Assembly: GCA_902538915.1 (NCBI GenBank) | Contig: CACBGZ010000001.1 | Span: forward strand, 245,108 to 309,107 | DNA: 64,000 nt | Direction of reading: 5' to 3' | From: an uncultured Pelagibacteraceae bacterium | GTDB taxonomy: Bacteria > Pseudomonadota > Alphaproteobacteria > Pelagibacterales > Pelagibacteraceae | Part shown: positions 55,731 to 64,000 of the stretch, piece after piece | Layout: each line of letters starts with the position of its first letter | Position numbering within the stretch: the stretch's first letter is position 1 | Notes under the pieces: generated by a model | Seen by the model: only the letters and a program-made list of their open reading frames with translations | What the model was told of the DNA's origin: nothing | The model's database searches: none | Translations under genes and position numbers: made by a program

Positions 55731-56429
55731 ATGCACATTTTATTAACTAGACCACTAGAAGATTGTTCAGAGATGATAGTAAGATTTAAATTGTTGGGGC
55801 ATCAAGTTTCCCATCTCCCATTATTAAATGTTGAGAAAATAAATTTTGGTGAGATAAATTTCTCAGAATTTAAAGGTATTATTTTTACTAGTGCTAATGC
55901 GGTCAAATTACTAGATACAAAAAAAATTGATAAAAAAACATTATGTTTTTGTGTAGGAAATGCGACTGAAAAAAAAACAAGAAGTTTGGGTTTTCAAAAC
56001 GTTATATCTGCTAGCGGTAGTGTTGAAAATTTAAGAGAATTAATTTTACAAAATTTTGATAAAAAAAATGGAAAACTAATTTACTTTAGTGGGGAAATTA
56101 TATCAGCAAACCTTGATCGACAATTAATAAATGAGGGTTACGACATTAAAAGAGTGGTTAATTATCGAACAAATCACATTCGAAAATTTGATAAAAAATT
56201 TGTTGATGATTTAAAACTTAATATTCCTGAAATAGTTTATATTTATTCACAGAATAGTGCATCTAGTTTTCTAAATTTTATAAAAGTTCATCAATTAGAT
56301 GGTGAGTGGATGAATACTAATTTAATGTGTATTGGTGAAAAAACCTCATCAATATTGAACGAAATTAAGTGGAAAAAGATTTTTCTTTTTAACCCTGGAG
56401 AAGAGGAGTTTTTGTTATATAAAATTTGA
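55731..56429 (+). CDS. hemD: Uroporphyrinogen-III synthase
   Basis: HemD closes hydroxymethylbilane with inversion of ring D. The 232-residue protein is weakly conserved, as is typical, with ILLTRPLEDC at the start, IIFTSANAVKLL, CVGNATEKKTRSLGF and YIYSQNSASSFLNFI in the second half. Position directly after hemC supports the call. Confidence 0.9.
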   Translation: MHILLTRPLEDCSEMIVRFKLLGHQVSHLPLLNVEKINFGEINFSEFKGIIFTSANAVKLLDTKKIDKKTLCFCVGNATEKKTRSLGFQNVISASGSVENLRELILQNFDKKNGKLIYFSGEIISANLDRQLINEGYDIKRVVNYRTNHIRKFDKKFVDDLKLNIPEIVYIYSQNSASSFLNFIKVHQLDGEWMNTNLMCIGEKTSSILNEIKWKKIFLFNPGEEEFLLYKI

Positions 56430-56431
56430 TT

Positions 56432-57517
56432 ATGGAAATAATTAATAATTTTTCTGATATTTTTATGTCTGTTTGGAACAAAGGCATTTTAGGTGTTGAT
56501 ATTTTTCAAATATTAATTGGAATTGGAATTTTTTTAATATTTCTTATTTTTAGGGGATTAATTAGTAAACTTATAATAAAAAAACTAGAGGTCATCTCAA
56601 AAAGAACAACAAACAAGTTGGATGATACTTTTGTTTCAGCGCTAGATGGACCAGCTAGATTTACTCCAATAGTTATAGGATTTTTTATTGCAAGTTATTA
56701 TATGACTTTTTCTATAGAAGGTAGAGAAGTTGTGGATACCATAAACAGAACCTTAATCACCATTCTTATTTTTTGGGTAATTCATCAAATCATTGAACCA
56801 GTTTCTTATATTTTAAGTGGTCTAGATAAACTTTTAACAAAAGAATTAATTGGATGGATTATAAAATCATTAAAAATACTGATATTCATTTTAGGACTAG
56901 CTGCAGTTTTAGAATTATGGGGAATTAAAATAGGCCCTATTATTGCAGGATTAGGTTTATTTGGTGTGGCAGTAGCTTTAGGTGCTCAAGATTTATTTAA
57001 AAATTTAATTTCAGGGATTTTAGTTCTTGTGGAAAAAAGATTTAAAATAGGCGACTGGATTTCTGTAGATGGAATTATCGAGGGTATAGTTGAAAAAATT
57101 GGCTTTAGATCAACAACAATAAGAAAATTTGATAAATCATTAGCGATTATTCCGAATTTTCAATTTGCTGAAAATGCAGTTGTAAATGTAAGTGAAACAT
57201 CTAATTGGTTGATAAGTTGGATAATCACTCTGCAATATGACACTACTGTTGATCAGTTAAAAACAATTAGAAATCAAATAGAAGATCATATTAATAAAAG
57301 TGATGATTTCGATGTAAATATAGGAATTGCTGTAAGAGTGAATAAATTTTCGGATAGCTCAATTGATATGTATGTTCGTTGTTTCACAAAAACAAATAGC
57401 TGGAATGAGTGGCTTTCAGTAAAAGAGCGGCTAGCTATAGCAATCAAACAAATTGTAGAGAATAACAAAGCATCATTCGCGTTTCCAAGCTCCTCAATTT
57501 ATATTGAAAAAAAATGA
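56432..57517 (+). CDS. MscS-family mechanosensitive channel
   Basis: Opening of such channels releases solutes under membrane tension. From the ATG at 56432 the 361-residue protein has about four N-terminal membrane segments and the pore-lining region GPIIAGLGLFGVAVALGAQDLFKN, with the MscS Gly/Ala pattern. The beta domain has LVEKRFKIGDWISVDGIIEGIVEKIGFRSTTIR. It overlaps the small YggT gene by 4 bp (ATGA). Confidence 0.93.
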   Translation: MEIINNFSDIFMSVWNKGILGVDIFQILIGIGIFLIFLIFRGLISKLIIKKLEVISKRTTNKLDDTFVSALDGPARFTPIVIGFFIASYYMTFSIEGREVVDTINRTLITILIFWVIHQIIEPVSYILSGLDKLLTKELIGWIIKSLKILIFILGLAAVLELWGIKIGPIIAGLGLFGVAVALGAQDLFKNLISGILVLVEKRFKIGDWISVDGIIEGIVEKIGFRSTTIRKFDKSLAIIPNFQFAENAVVNVSETSNWLISWIITLQYDTTVDQLKTIRNQIEDHINKSDDFDVNIGIAVRVNKFSDSSIDMYVRCFTKTNSWNEWLSVKERLAIAIKQIVENNKASFAFPSSSIYIEKK

Positions 57518-57804
57518 TTGCAATTTTTTATTTGGTTTTACAAATACTTAAACTTTACTCATATGTCGTTATAGCTAATGTAATAATTAGTTGGTTAATT
57601 GCATTTAATATTTTGAATACACAAAATAGGTTTGTTTATTCAATTTTAGAGTTTACCTATCGTCTTACAGACCCAATTTTAAATAAAATTAGACGTTTTT
57701 TACCCAATTTAGGTTCTTTAGATATTTCTCCAATCATTTTACTTTTATTGATTTGGTTTATAGAAATGTGTATGAAGCTCTACATTGCACCTATAATTTT
57801 TTAA
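57514..57804 (+). CDS. YggT-family membrane protein
   Basis: The 96-residue protein has two membrane segments (YSYVVIANVIISWLIAF-like near residues 13-30 and a C-terminal PIILLLLIWFIEM) and the family segment YRLTDPILNKIRRFLPNLGSLDISP. The family is linked to osmotic or cell-division phenotypes in other bacteria, without a settled role. It lies between mscS and folD. Confidence 0.88.
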   Translation: MIAIFYLVLQILKLYSYVVIANVIISWLIAFNILNTQNRFVYSILEFTYRLTDPILNKIRRFLPNLGSLDISPIILLLLIWFIEMCMKLYIAPIIF

Positions 57805-57807
57805 ATT

Positions 57808-58653
57808 ATGATTTTAATTGACGGAAAGAAAATTGCTGCGGAACTTAGAGAGGAACTTAAAAAAGAAGTCTCTGACTTAAAAGCTAAATACAATAAAGTT
57901 CCAGGCTTAACGGTAATCTTAATAGGTGACTTAACACCTAGTCAAATTTATGTAAGAAACAAAGAGAAGTCTGCAAATGAAGTTGGATTAAAATCAGATG
58001 TGGTCAAGTATCCAGACTCTGTAGAGGAAAAAGTTATATTAGATAAGATTCAAGAGCTAAATAATGACGAAACAGTCTCAGGCATTTTAGTTCAGCTACC
58101 TTTACCAAAACATATTGATAAAAAAAAGGTAATAGAAACGATTGTTCCCTCAAAAGATGTTGATGGTTTTCACCCAATGAATGTAGGAAATCTCTCATCT
58201 GGTTATGAAAGTTCAGTGCCATGTACTCCTTTAGGATGTTATTTGCTTATTAAAAAGATTGAACCAAATTTAAGTGGAAAAAAGGCAGTTATCATTGGTA
58301 GGTCAAATTTAAATGGCAAACCAATGGCTCAGCTTCTTTTGAAAGAAAATTGCACAGTAACAATTACTCATTCAAAAACAAAAGATTTAAAAGCTGAATG
58401 TTTAGAGGCAGATATTATTGTTGCAGCAGTGGGTATCCCAGAACTTGTTAAGGGAGATTGGGTAAAAAAAGATACAATTGTTATTGATGTAGGTATTAAT
58501 AAAACAGATAAAGGAATAGTTGGAGATGTAGCGTTTGAAGAAGTTTCAAAAAATGCAAAGGCATTAACTCCAGTGCCAGGTGGTGTTGGACCTATGACTA
58601 TTGCTTGTTTATTGAAGAATACGATAACTTGTTTTAGAAGATTCCAGAAATAG
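57808..58653 (+). CDS. folD: Bifunctional methylenetetrahydrofolate dehydrogenase/cyclohydrolase
   Basis: FolD interconverts methylene- and formyl-tetrahydrofolate, supplying C1 units for purines (PurH) and other uses. The 281-residue protein has the catalytic lysine K54 in YVRNKEKSANEVG, GILVQLPLPKHI, PSKDVDGFHPMNVG, the NADP loop VIIGRSNLNGKPMAQLL and the end PVPGGVGPMTIACLL. It completes the mscS-yggT-folD run. Confidence 0.98.
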   Translation: MILIDGKKIAAELREELKKEVSDLKAKYNKVPGLTVILIGDLTPSQIYVRNKEKSANEVGLKSDVVKYPDSVEEKVILDKIQELNNDETVSGILVQLPLPKHIDKKKVIETIVPSKDVDGFHPMNVGNLSSGYESSVPCTPLGCYLLIKKIEPNLSGKKAVIIGRSNLNGKPMAQLLLKENCTVTITHSKTKDLKAECLEADIIVAAVGIPELVKGDWVKKDTIVIDVGINKTDKGIVGDVAFEEVSKNAKALTPVPGGVGPMTIACLLKNTITCFRRFQK

Positions 58654-58754
58654 TAAAATATCAAAAAAGCGACAATAAAGTATTAAACATTAAATCTGTT
58701 TAAAATTAAACTTTTGTAATTGTTTATTTTTTTAAAAAAAATTAAAATAATTTA

Positions 58755-58958
58755 ATGAAAAAACCAAAATACCCTTACCGAATAGCAATTTTAATGATGA
58801 TACTTACCGTTCCGCCTATAGGAGCAACTCAACTAGGTTGGTATTTATATGACCGACAAACCGGATATGATTATGGTATGATAGTTGGCACATTTTCAGT
58901 TATATACGCAGCTTGGTTAATGTATGAAAAAAATTGGCGTGAGGAAGATGAGGATTAA
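58755..58958 (+). CDS. Small hypothetical membrane protein (67 aa)
   Basis: A 67-residue open frame with two hydrophobic segments (about 9-30 and 40-56) and a charged tail KNWREEDED. The phrase QTGYDYGMIVGTFSVIYAAWLMY is the most conserved-looking part (residues 35-57). I do not recognise a family. It is followed three bases later by a SHOCT-like protein, so the two may work as a pair in the membrane. The 101-bp AT-rich leader behind folD may contain a promoter, though I see no convincing consensus. Confidence 0.7.
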   Translation: MKKPKYPYRIAILMMILTVPPIGATQLGWYLYDRQTGYDYGMIVGTFSVIYAAWLMYEKNWREEDED

Positions 58959-58961
58959 TAT

Positions 58962-59225
58962 ATGGAAAAAATAATTTTTTTTACTTTAGTGATACCAATT
59001 CTTGGTTTTGTCTTATATTTGGGTGCTACAGCCATTATGAAAGGTTTTAGTGCTAAAAGTGCAAATAAAACAAATGAAAATATTGAGACTGAAAAAATTG
59101 AGGAGACCTTGAATGAGGAAAATAAACTAAGTGATGAAATTCAAAAACTAGACCAACTTTTAAAAGATGGGGTTTTAACACAAGAAGAATTTGAAAAAGC
59201 AAAAAAAAAATTATTAGATAATTAA
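58962..59225 (+). CDS. Membrane-anchored SHOCT-domain protein (87 aa)
   Basis: The protein has one N-terminal membrane segment (IIFFTLVIPILGFVLYLGAT) and a charged linker. A C-terminal SHOCT motif follows: QKLDQLLKDGVLTQEEFEKAKKKLL (residues about 61-85). SHOCT domains are thought to help multimer formation or anchor partners. It forms a pair with the preceding small membrane gene and overlaps the convergent MBL gene by 4 bp. Confidence 0.85.
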   Translation: MEKIIFFTLVIPILGFVLYLGATAIMKGFSAKSANKTNENIETEKIEETLNEENKLSDEIQKLDQLLKDGVLTQEEFEKAKKKLLDN

Positions 59226-60226
59226 TTATAATTAAGCAGTGTCTTTAATAAGCCAAACTCACCTATTTTATAAATAATAGCATCTTCTTTTTTAAAACCA
59301 TATTTTTCTGCACTAGCTTTAAATCTTACTGGTGGTTCCATTATAGGTTCTAAAGATAAAACAAAAGTACCCCAATGCATTCCAATTACTTTTTTACTCT
59401 TTAAATTTTTCGCAACTTCTAAAGCTTCTTCAGGATTAGTATGATAAACAGATTTATCTTTATAAGGCATAATTGGAAAAAAATTGTATGCACCAATATT
59501 AATAAATGTAAGATCAATTGGACCGTATTTGTTACCTATGTCTTTATAGATATTTCCAACCCCTGTATCACAACCAAATAATAATTTTTTACTTTTATAT
59601 TCAATCAAAAAACTTCCCCATAAGGTTTTGTTTGTGTCTGCAAGACTTCTTTTTGACCAATGAACAGCTGGCAAAAGAGTAATCTTTAAATTTTTGTTTA
59701 TTTCGATTTCATCATACCAGTCCATTTCATTTACATCCTCATAACCATTTTTTTTAAAATACTTTCCAAGTTTTAGTGGAAGTAAAACTTTAACTTTTTT
59801 AAAAGGAAATCTTCTTATCGTCATCATATCCTGGTGGTCATAATGATTGTGAGTAAGTAAAAAAACATCTGTCTTAGGAATTTCATTTAGCTCAAGTGCT
59901 GGTTCTGTAAATCTTTTTGGGCCAAAAATAAGTGGCCCAGCGTTTTTAGAGAACACAGGGTCTGTGATTATTGTAGTTTGACCAAGTTTTATTAAAAACG
60001 TTGCATGCCCAATCCAAGCCACATAATCATCTTTTTGATATTTTTTCAGATCTGATAAAACTTTTTTTTTTTCAATTACATGTTCTTTAGGAACTGTCAT
60101 ATCTAGTTTCTTTTTTTCTTTATTAAAAATTTTGAAGGACCATCTAATGTTAGGGTCAGCTTTTGGTGAACCCTCAGGATTTCTGAAAGTACCGTCTACT
60201 AAATGGTGATAAGGTTTTCTTTGCAT
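59222..60226 (-). CDS. MBL-fold hydrolase, NAPE-PLD-like
   Basis: The 334-residue protein has metallo-beta-lactamase metal ligands: LLTHNHYDHQDM, a later HWSKRSLADTNKTLWG, GCDTG and MHWGTF. The segment WIGHATFLIKLGQTTIITDPVFS and the HWS block are typical of the NAPE-PLD/UlaG-like group acting on phospholipids or related phosphodiesters in some members. The substrate is not known. No signal peptide is visible. It ends in the SHOCT gene by a 4-bp stop overlap and lies 5 bp after the GDSL esterase's stop on the same strand, so they are probably one transcript. Confidence 0.87.
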   Translation of the reverse strand: MQRKPYHHLVDGTFRNPEGSPKADPNIRWSFKIFNKEKKKLDMTVPKEHVIEKKKVLSDLKKYQKDDYVAWIGHATFLIKLGQTTIITDPVFSKNAGPLIFGPKRFTEPALELNEIPKTDVFLLTHNHYDHQDMMTIRRFPFKKVKVLLPLKLGKYFKKNGYEDVNEMDWYDEIEINKNLKITLLPAVHWSKRSLADTNKTLWGSFLIEYKSKKLLFGCDTGVGNIYKDIGNKYGPIDLTFINIGAYNFFPIMPYKDKSVYHTNPEEALEVAKNLKSKKVIGMHWGTFVLSLEPIMEPPVRFKASAEKYGFKKEDAIIYKIGEFGLLKTLLNYN

Positions 60227-60231
60227 TTTGA

Positions 60232-60852
60232 CTAATTTTTTTTATTTTGAGTTTTTATTATTATCTCTTCTAAGGTTCTACTAATTATTATTGTCCCCTT
60301 CTCGTTTGGATGTATGCCATCACTTTGATTGAATTCAGGCTTCATGGCTACTCCCTCTAGTAAAAAAGGAATAAGCTCAATTTTGAATTCTTTGGCTAAA
60401 TCAGGAAAAATTTTGTCAAACTTTTTTTTGTAAGTAAAACCATGTGAGGTTGGCGCAATCATTCCAGCTAGAATAATTTCAATATTTTTATCTTGAGCAA
60501 TTTTTATTATTTTTTCTAAATTGCCTTTTGTTTCTTTTGGCTCGATACCTCTTAACATGTCATTGGCGCCTAAACATAAAATTATCAGATCTATATCTGG
60601 CTCAGTTAAAGTCCAATCAGCTCTATTTAAACCACCTGAAGATGTGCTACCAGAAACACTGCCATTGACAATCTCAATATTATAACCCTTTGCCTCTAAA
60701 TTCTCTTCTAAAACGACTGGTAAACTATCGGCATCAGATAAACCATAACCCGCCATCAAACTATCACCAAATAACACAACCTTTTCGAGTGCATATGCAT
60801 TAATGGTTAGTAGACAGATAATAATTATTTTAATAATAAAACTTTTGTTCAT
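60232..60852 (-). CDS. GDSL esterase/lipase (TesA-like), exported
   Basis: From the ATG at 60852 the 206-residue protein has a signal peptide ([21 protein letters not shown], residues 1-21) and a GDSL hydrolase: VVLFGDSLMAGYGL with nucleophile S31, SVSGSTSSGG, LCLGANDML and the C-terminal DGIHPNEKG. It resembles periplasmic arylesterase/thioesterase I. A longer frame starting at 61059 overlaps the ABC gene and is rejected. Its ATG overlaps the ATG of the divergent ABC ATPase by two bases, a pairing conserved in many Proteobacteria though not usually this tight. Confidence 0.9.
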   Translation of the reverse strand: MNKSFIIKIIIICLLTINAYALEKVVLFGDSLMAGYGLSDADSLPVVLEENLEAKGYNIEIVNGSVSGSTSSGGLNRADWTLTEPDIDLIILCLGANDMLRGIEPKETKGNLEKIIKIAQDKNIEIILAGMIAPTSHGFTYKKKFDKIFPDLAKEFKIELIPFLLEGVAMKPEFNQSDGIHPNEKGTIIISRTLEEIIIKTQNKKN

Positions 60853-61516
60853 GAACACTCTTCTTAAATTAAAAAAAATAAATCTTAAATACCAAACTGG
60901 TAAAGATAATATTAGCGTTTTGAAAGACATAAATTTGACCACAAAAAAAAAAGAGACTATTTCAATAGTAGGTGAAAGCGGTTCAGGCAAAACAAGTTTA
61001 ATCATGTTAATTGGTGGTTTAGAGCGTCCAACTTCAGGCAAGATATACTTTCTAGACAAAGAAATTACAAAATTGAGTGAAGACGAAGTATCAAAAATCA
61101 GAAAAAAAAATATTGGTATAATTTTTCAGTCTTTTTATCTAATCCCCAATTATACAGCCCTAGAAAATGTAACCTTAATTCTTGAATTAAATAAATTCAA
61201 AAATCCTGAGAAAGAAGCAAAATCTCTTTTAGATAGATTTGGACTAAAACATCGACTTAACAATTTACCTAGCCAGTTATCTGGAGGAGAACAACAACGT
61301 GTTGCTATCGCGAGAGCTATTGCTATGAAGCCAGAGCTAATTTTAGCTGATGAACCTACAGGAAATTTAGATACAGAAAATTCCGATATGATTTCTAAAA
61401 TTTTATTTAGTTATGTTAAAGAGGAAAGTTCCTCATTAATTATGGTAACACACGACCCGAAACTTGCTAACCGTGCAAGCAGAAAAATTAAAATTAAAGA
61501 TGGAAAAATTAAATAA
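60851..61516 (+). CDS. ABC transporter ATPase (YbbA-like)
   Basis: From the ATG at 60851 the 221-residue ATPase has Walker [10 protein letters not shown] (41-49), the Q-loop [16 protein letters not shown], signature [14 protein letters not shown], Walker [13 protein letters not shown] and the H-loop MVTHDP. It belongs to the LolD/MacB/YbbA type that works with FtsX-like permeases. The partner gene begins inside its end at 61500. With the divergent GDSL esterase it forms the common tesA/ybbA/ybbP arrangement. The longer frame from 60803 is antisense to the esterase start and rejected. Confidence 0.93.
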   Translation: MNTLLKLKKINLKYQTGKDNISVLKDINLTTKKKETISIVGESGSGKTSLIMLIGGLERPTSGKIYFLDKEITKLSEDEVSKIRKKNIGIIFQSFYLIPNYTALENVTLILELNKFKNPEKEAKSLLDRFGLKHRLNNLPSQLSGGEQQRVAIARAIAMKPELILADEPTGNLDTENSDMISKILFSYVKEESSSLIMVTHDPKLANRASRKIKIKDGKIK

Positions 61517-64000
61517 ATTTTATCAATACAAGTTTATCTTAATATATGCTCTGAGAGATTTAAAAAGAAACTATAAAAAAATCTCAAGTATAATCATCAC
61601 CCTGTTCATAAGTCTTTTTATATTAAGTGCAATATTTACTATTGAGGATAGTTTGAAAAAAGAACTCAAAGAAAATGCCAAAGAGCTTTTAGGTGGAGAC
61701 TTGGAAATTGATTATAATAGAAATCAAGGAAATATAGATTTATTAAATAAAGTTGAAGAGTTTACAATTATTTCAGAGATGGTTGAATTTAGCACAATGC
61801 TCTCAACAACAAATCGAAAGAAAAATAAATCTTTGTTCACTAGAATAAAAACTGTTGATCAAAAATATCCTTTATATGGTGAGGTAACTTATGAACCTGC
61901 TGGTGCTTATGAAAGAATGCAAAATGAACCTTATACAATTTTAATTAATGAGAGTTTATCAAAAACCTTAAATATCAAGACAAATGAAATTGTAAAAATT
62001 CAAGATCAAGAATTTCTAGTTATTGGTAAGGTAAGATCTGTTCCAGATGTAAGTGGATTTGTGACTTTTGGAGATTGGGTTTTAACAGGTAAACAAACTT
62101 TGGATATCTTAAAACTTAATGGAATAGGAAATTTTTTAAATTACGAATACAAAGTAAAATTTAATAATAATGATGACCCAGAAATAATCATAAAAAAAAT
62201 CGAAAATATTTTTAAAGACGATCAAAAGGTAAAAATTAGATATCCAGAAAATGCAGCAAGTGGATTAAAAAGAGTAATTGGTAACTTTTCTCAATTTTTA
62301 TCCCTTGTCTCAATAAGTGCGATGCTAATTGCTGGTATTGGAATTGCTAATACTCTTCTGTCATTTATAAATCAAAATAACTTGTCTATAGCAGTAAGAA
62401 AGGCTTTAGGTTTCTATTCTGGTAATATTAAAAAACTTTATTATCTTCAATTAGTAATACTATTATTTATAATTACTATTTTGGCGTATTTCAGTAGTTT
62501 ACTAATTGTGCCATTAGCAGACAAATATTTGTCAAGTAGCTTTGGACTTAAGATAAATTTATTTTTTTCTTTTTTTAATTTTTTTAAAATATTTTTAATA
62601 GGTTTGTTAGTTTTGGTAATTTTTTCGATTCCTACAATTAGTTCTATTGATCAAGTCAAAGCATCAAGTTTATTTAGAAATGTTTTCCAAAATTTACAAT
62701 TTTATTATTCAAAGAAATTAATTTTTATGAGTATTTTCATGTTATCAATTTTGATTTTAATATTTACCTATAGATCAGAAAATCTTACTTATAGTCTTGG
62801 GTATTTTGGGGCATTTTTTATTTGTTTGATTATATTTTTTCTACTTTCAAAATTAATCATATTTTCATTAAAAAAGATTAAATTCAATTCGAGCACCACT
62901 TTAAAAGTATCTATTAAAAATATTACACAATCAAAAAGTATCACACCTATAACAATTATGTCTTTAGGCCTAGGTGTTACATTACTTTTGACTTTGGCAT
63001 TAGTTGGAACTAATTTTAAAAGAGAAATAGCAAAATCAATCCCCGACATCGCTCCTGATTATTTTTTTGTGGGTATTCAAAATGGAGAGCGTGGAAAGTT
63101 TGAACAAATAATTTTATCAATGGATCCTGCTGCTAATATTGAAATTGTGCCAATGGTTTCTTCAGGAATAGTAAGGATTAATGGTATAAACCCAAATACA
63201 TATATTACACCTGAAAATGACAGTTATTGGGTTATAGGTAGTGAACGGAGATCATCTTGGATAAAAGAAGTTCCTGACGATAATCTAATTATTGATGGTA
63301 AATGGTGGGATTTGTCTAAACCAAACCAACTTCAGATATCATTAGACGCTAAGGTTGCAAAAGATTTTAACATTAAATTAGGGGATATATTTACTTTAAA
63401 TATCTATGGTAGAGAAGTTGATGGTGAAATAGTCAACTTTAGACAAGTTGATTATAGAGATCTTAATATAAATTTTGCAATGTTGTTTAATCCTGACTTT
63501 GCAAAAAATATTCCTCACGAATATTTAGCGACTACAAAGTTCTTTAATTTAAATAAATTTAATGAAACAAAAATGCTTGAAATTTTCCCTAGTTTATCAA
63601 TGATTAAAATTGCAGATTATTTAAATAAAGTCACAAATGTTTTAAATAAAGTTTTCATAGCAGTTATTGTAATTTCAACAGTCACAATTGTTATTGGCTT
63701 AATAGTAATATCAAGTGCGATTATGGTTCAAGGAAAAGTAAGGGAATATCAAAATTTAGTTTTTAAAATTTTAGGGTTTTCAAGAAAAGAGATTATCTTT
63801 TCTTCATTAATTGAATTTATGATCATTTTTATATCAGTAATAATGATTGCAATTTTTTTTGCTGTAATTGGTTCCAAATTTATAATTGAAAATATTTTTG
63901 AGTTATCTTGGAAGTTTAATCTTGAAGTCTTAATTTACCTTGGACTATCTATTGGTTTTGTAACTTTAGTTCTGATATTATTAACTAACATCAAGTATTT
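61500..64000 (+). CDS. FtsX-like ABC permease (YbbP-like), 3' end cut by window
   Basis: An open frame from ATG 61500, overlapping the ATPase end by 17 bp, runs off the right edge after 833 codons. It opens YKFILIYALRDLKRNYKKI, then a membrane segment and LKENAKELLGGDLEIDY, as in YbbP-type permeases. A first FtsX-like block lies around residues 250-340 (SAMLIAGIGIANTLLSF, AVRKALGFYSGNI) and a second block near the end (VVISSAIMVQGKVREYQ, FKILGFSRKEI). Such transporters move lipids or lipoproteins or act mechanically on envelope hydrolases. Substrate unknown. Confidence 0.9.
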   Translation, partial: MEKLNKFYQYKFILIYALRDLKRNYKKISSIIITLFISLFILSAIFTIEDSLKKELKENAKELLGGDLEIDYNRNQGNIDLLNKVEEFTIISEMVEFSTMLSTTNRKKNKSLFTRIKTVDQKYPLYGEVTYEPAGAYERMQNEPYTILINESLSKTLNIKTNEIVKIQDQEFLVIGKVRSVPDVSGFVTFGDWVLTGKQTLDILKLNGIGNFLNYEYKVKFNNNDDPEIIIKKIENIFKDDQKVKIRYPENAASGLKRVIGNFSQFLSLVSISAMLIAGIGIANTLLSFINQNNLSIAVRKALGFYSGNIKKLYYLQLVILLFIITILAYFSSLLIVPLADKYLSSSFGLKINLFFSFFNFFKIFLIGLLVLVIFSIPTISSIDQVKASSLFRNVFQNLQFYYSKKLIFMSIFMLSILILIFTYRSENLTYSLGYFGAFFICLIIFFLLSKLIIFSLKKIKFNSSTTLKVSIKNITQSKSITPITIMSLGLGVTLLLTLALVGTNFKREIAKSIPDIAPDYFFVGIQNGERGKFEQIILSMDPAANIEIVPMVSSGIVRINGINPNTYITPENDSYWVIGSERRSSWIKEVPDDNLIIDGKWWDLSKPNQLQISLDAKVAKDFNIKLGDIFTLNIYGREVDGEIVNFRQVDYRDLNINFAMLFNPDFAKNIPHEYLATTKFFNLNKFNETKMLEIFPSLSMIKIADYLNKVTNVLNKVFIAVIVISTVTIVIGLIVISSAIMVQGKVREYQNLVFKILGFSRKEIIFSSLIEFMIIFISVIMIAIFFAVIGSKFIIENIFELSWKFNLEVLIYLGLSIGFVTLVLILLTNIKY

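Noticed and set aside
58654-58754. Possible RNA or riboswitch in the folD/hypothetical gap
   Set aside because: Only AT-rich sequence with poly-A and poly-T runs. No stable stem or known motif could be drawn.
60803-60850. Longer N-terminus for the ABC ATPase
   Set aside because: It is antisense to the esterase signal peptide. The ATG at 60851 gives the normal ABC start.
60853-61059. Longer N-terminus for the GDSL esterase
   Set aside because: The extra 69 residues are antisense to the ABC ATPase, including its Walker A region. The ATG at 60852 begins a proper signal peptide.
62789-63049. 86-residue minus-strand frame in the permease region
   Set aside because: It is antisense to the FtsX-like permease frame that runs from 61500 to the edge, and has no motif.
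1-64000. CRISPR arrays, insertion sequences, integrases, attachment sites, toxin-antitoxin pairs
   Set aside because: No spaced direct repeats, no transposase or integrase motif, no terminal inverted repeats and no typical toxin-antitoxin gene pair were seen on either strand.

Overview
The window looks like the chromosome of a SAR11-clade alphaproteobacterium ('Candidatus Pelagibacter' type). The reasons are very low G+C with long A and T runs, almost no intergenic space (no gene-free stretch exceeds 300 bases; the longest is 282), small single-copy housekeeping genes, and alphaproteobacterial gene neighbourhoods such as hemE|ppsR, mnmE-mnmG-rsmG-parA-parB and rpe-heparinase-purH. I see no insertion sequence, prophage, CRISPR array, rRNA or riboswitch. 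The one RNA gene is a tRNA-Gly(GCC). The window opens inside dnaK and ends inside an FtsX-type permease gene.

Layout. 1-4171 (+): dnaK 3' end, dnaJ, a 55-residue membrane peptide, dapB, nth and a PfkB-family kinase. 4168-8401: a tiny ArfA-like ribosome-rescue gene, an orphan winged-helix regulator, an L,D-transpeptidase, a YggS-type PLP protein, a ThiE/TenI-like protein, the major porin and a DUF3576 lipoprotein. 8422-12394 (+): leuS, lptE, holA. 12384-22599 (mostly -): parB, parA, rsmG (carrying a parS site), mnmG, mnmE, rho, hemJ, hemH, hemE, with one + strand sulfotransferase. 22600-22881: the probable replication origin, with two perfect DnaA boxes. 22882-26334 (+): ppsR, maf, aroE, coaE, dnaQ. 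26327-30107: secB, fxsA, timA-like, smr, hslU, hslV. 30199-33161 (+): hisB, hisH, hisA, hisF, hisE. 33251-37108 (+): a malyl-CoA lyase / malate-CoA ligase module, a HIT protein and a GNAT. 37105-41531: lolA, ftsK, a UbiH-type hydroxylase and a LON-domain protein. 41600-46205: tRNA-Gly, a pterin dehydratase, purH, a heparinase-like protein, rpe and a membrane protein. 46275-51584: a sodium:solute symporter with its small subunit, a hypothetical gene, acs and an EVE protein. 51708-64000: an OGT-like protein, tsaD, hemC, hemD, mscS, yggT, folD, two small membrane proteins, an MBL-fold hydrolase, and a GDSL esterase divergent from an ABC ATPase and permease.

How it fits together. Around 22.7 kb lie the origin, the ParAB/parS segregation system and replication genes (holA, dnaQ), and most flanking genes are transcribed away from the origin. 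Haem synthesis is split between hemE-hemH-hemJ and hemC-hemD. mcl-mtkA-mtkB links malate, malyl-CoA, acetyl-CoA and glyoxylate. The symporter and acs suggest uptake and activation of acetate or a similar acid.

The strongest special signals are the origin, parS inside rsmG, the unannotated-size ArfA-like ORF (4168-4272), an EF-hand loop inside the symporter, a lysine-rich tail on acetyl-CoA synthetase, and extreme overlap at gene ends: 10 of 13 convergent pairs overlap by 4-11 bp, and two divergent pairs overlap at their start codons. I do not see a clearly new multi-gene system. Most of the window is core genome.
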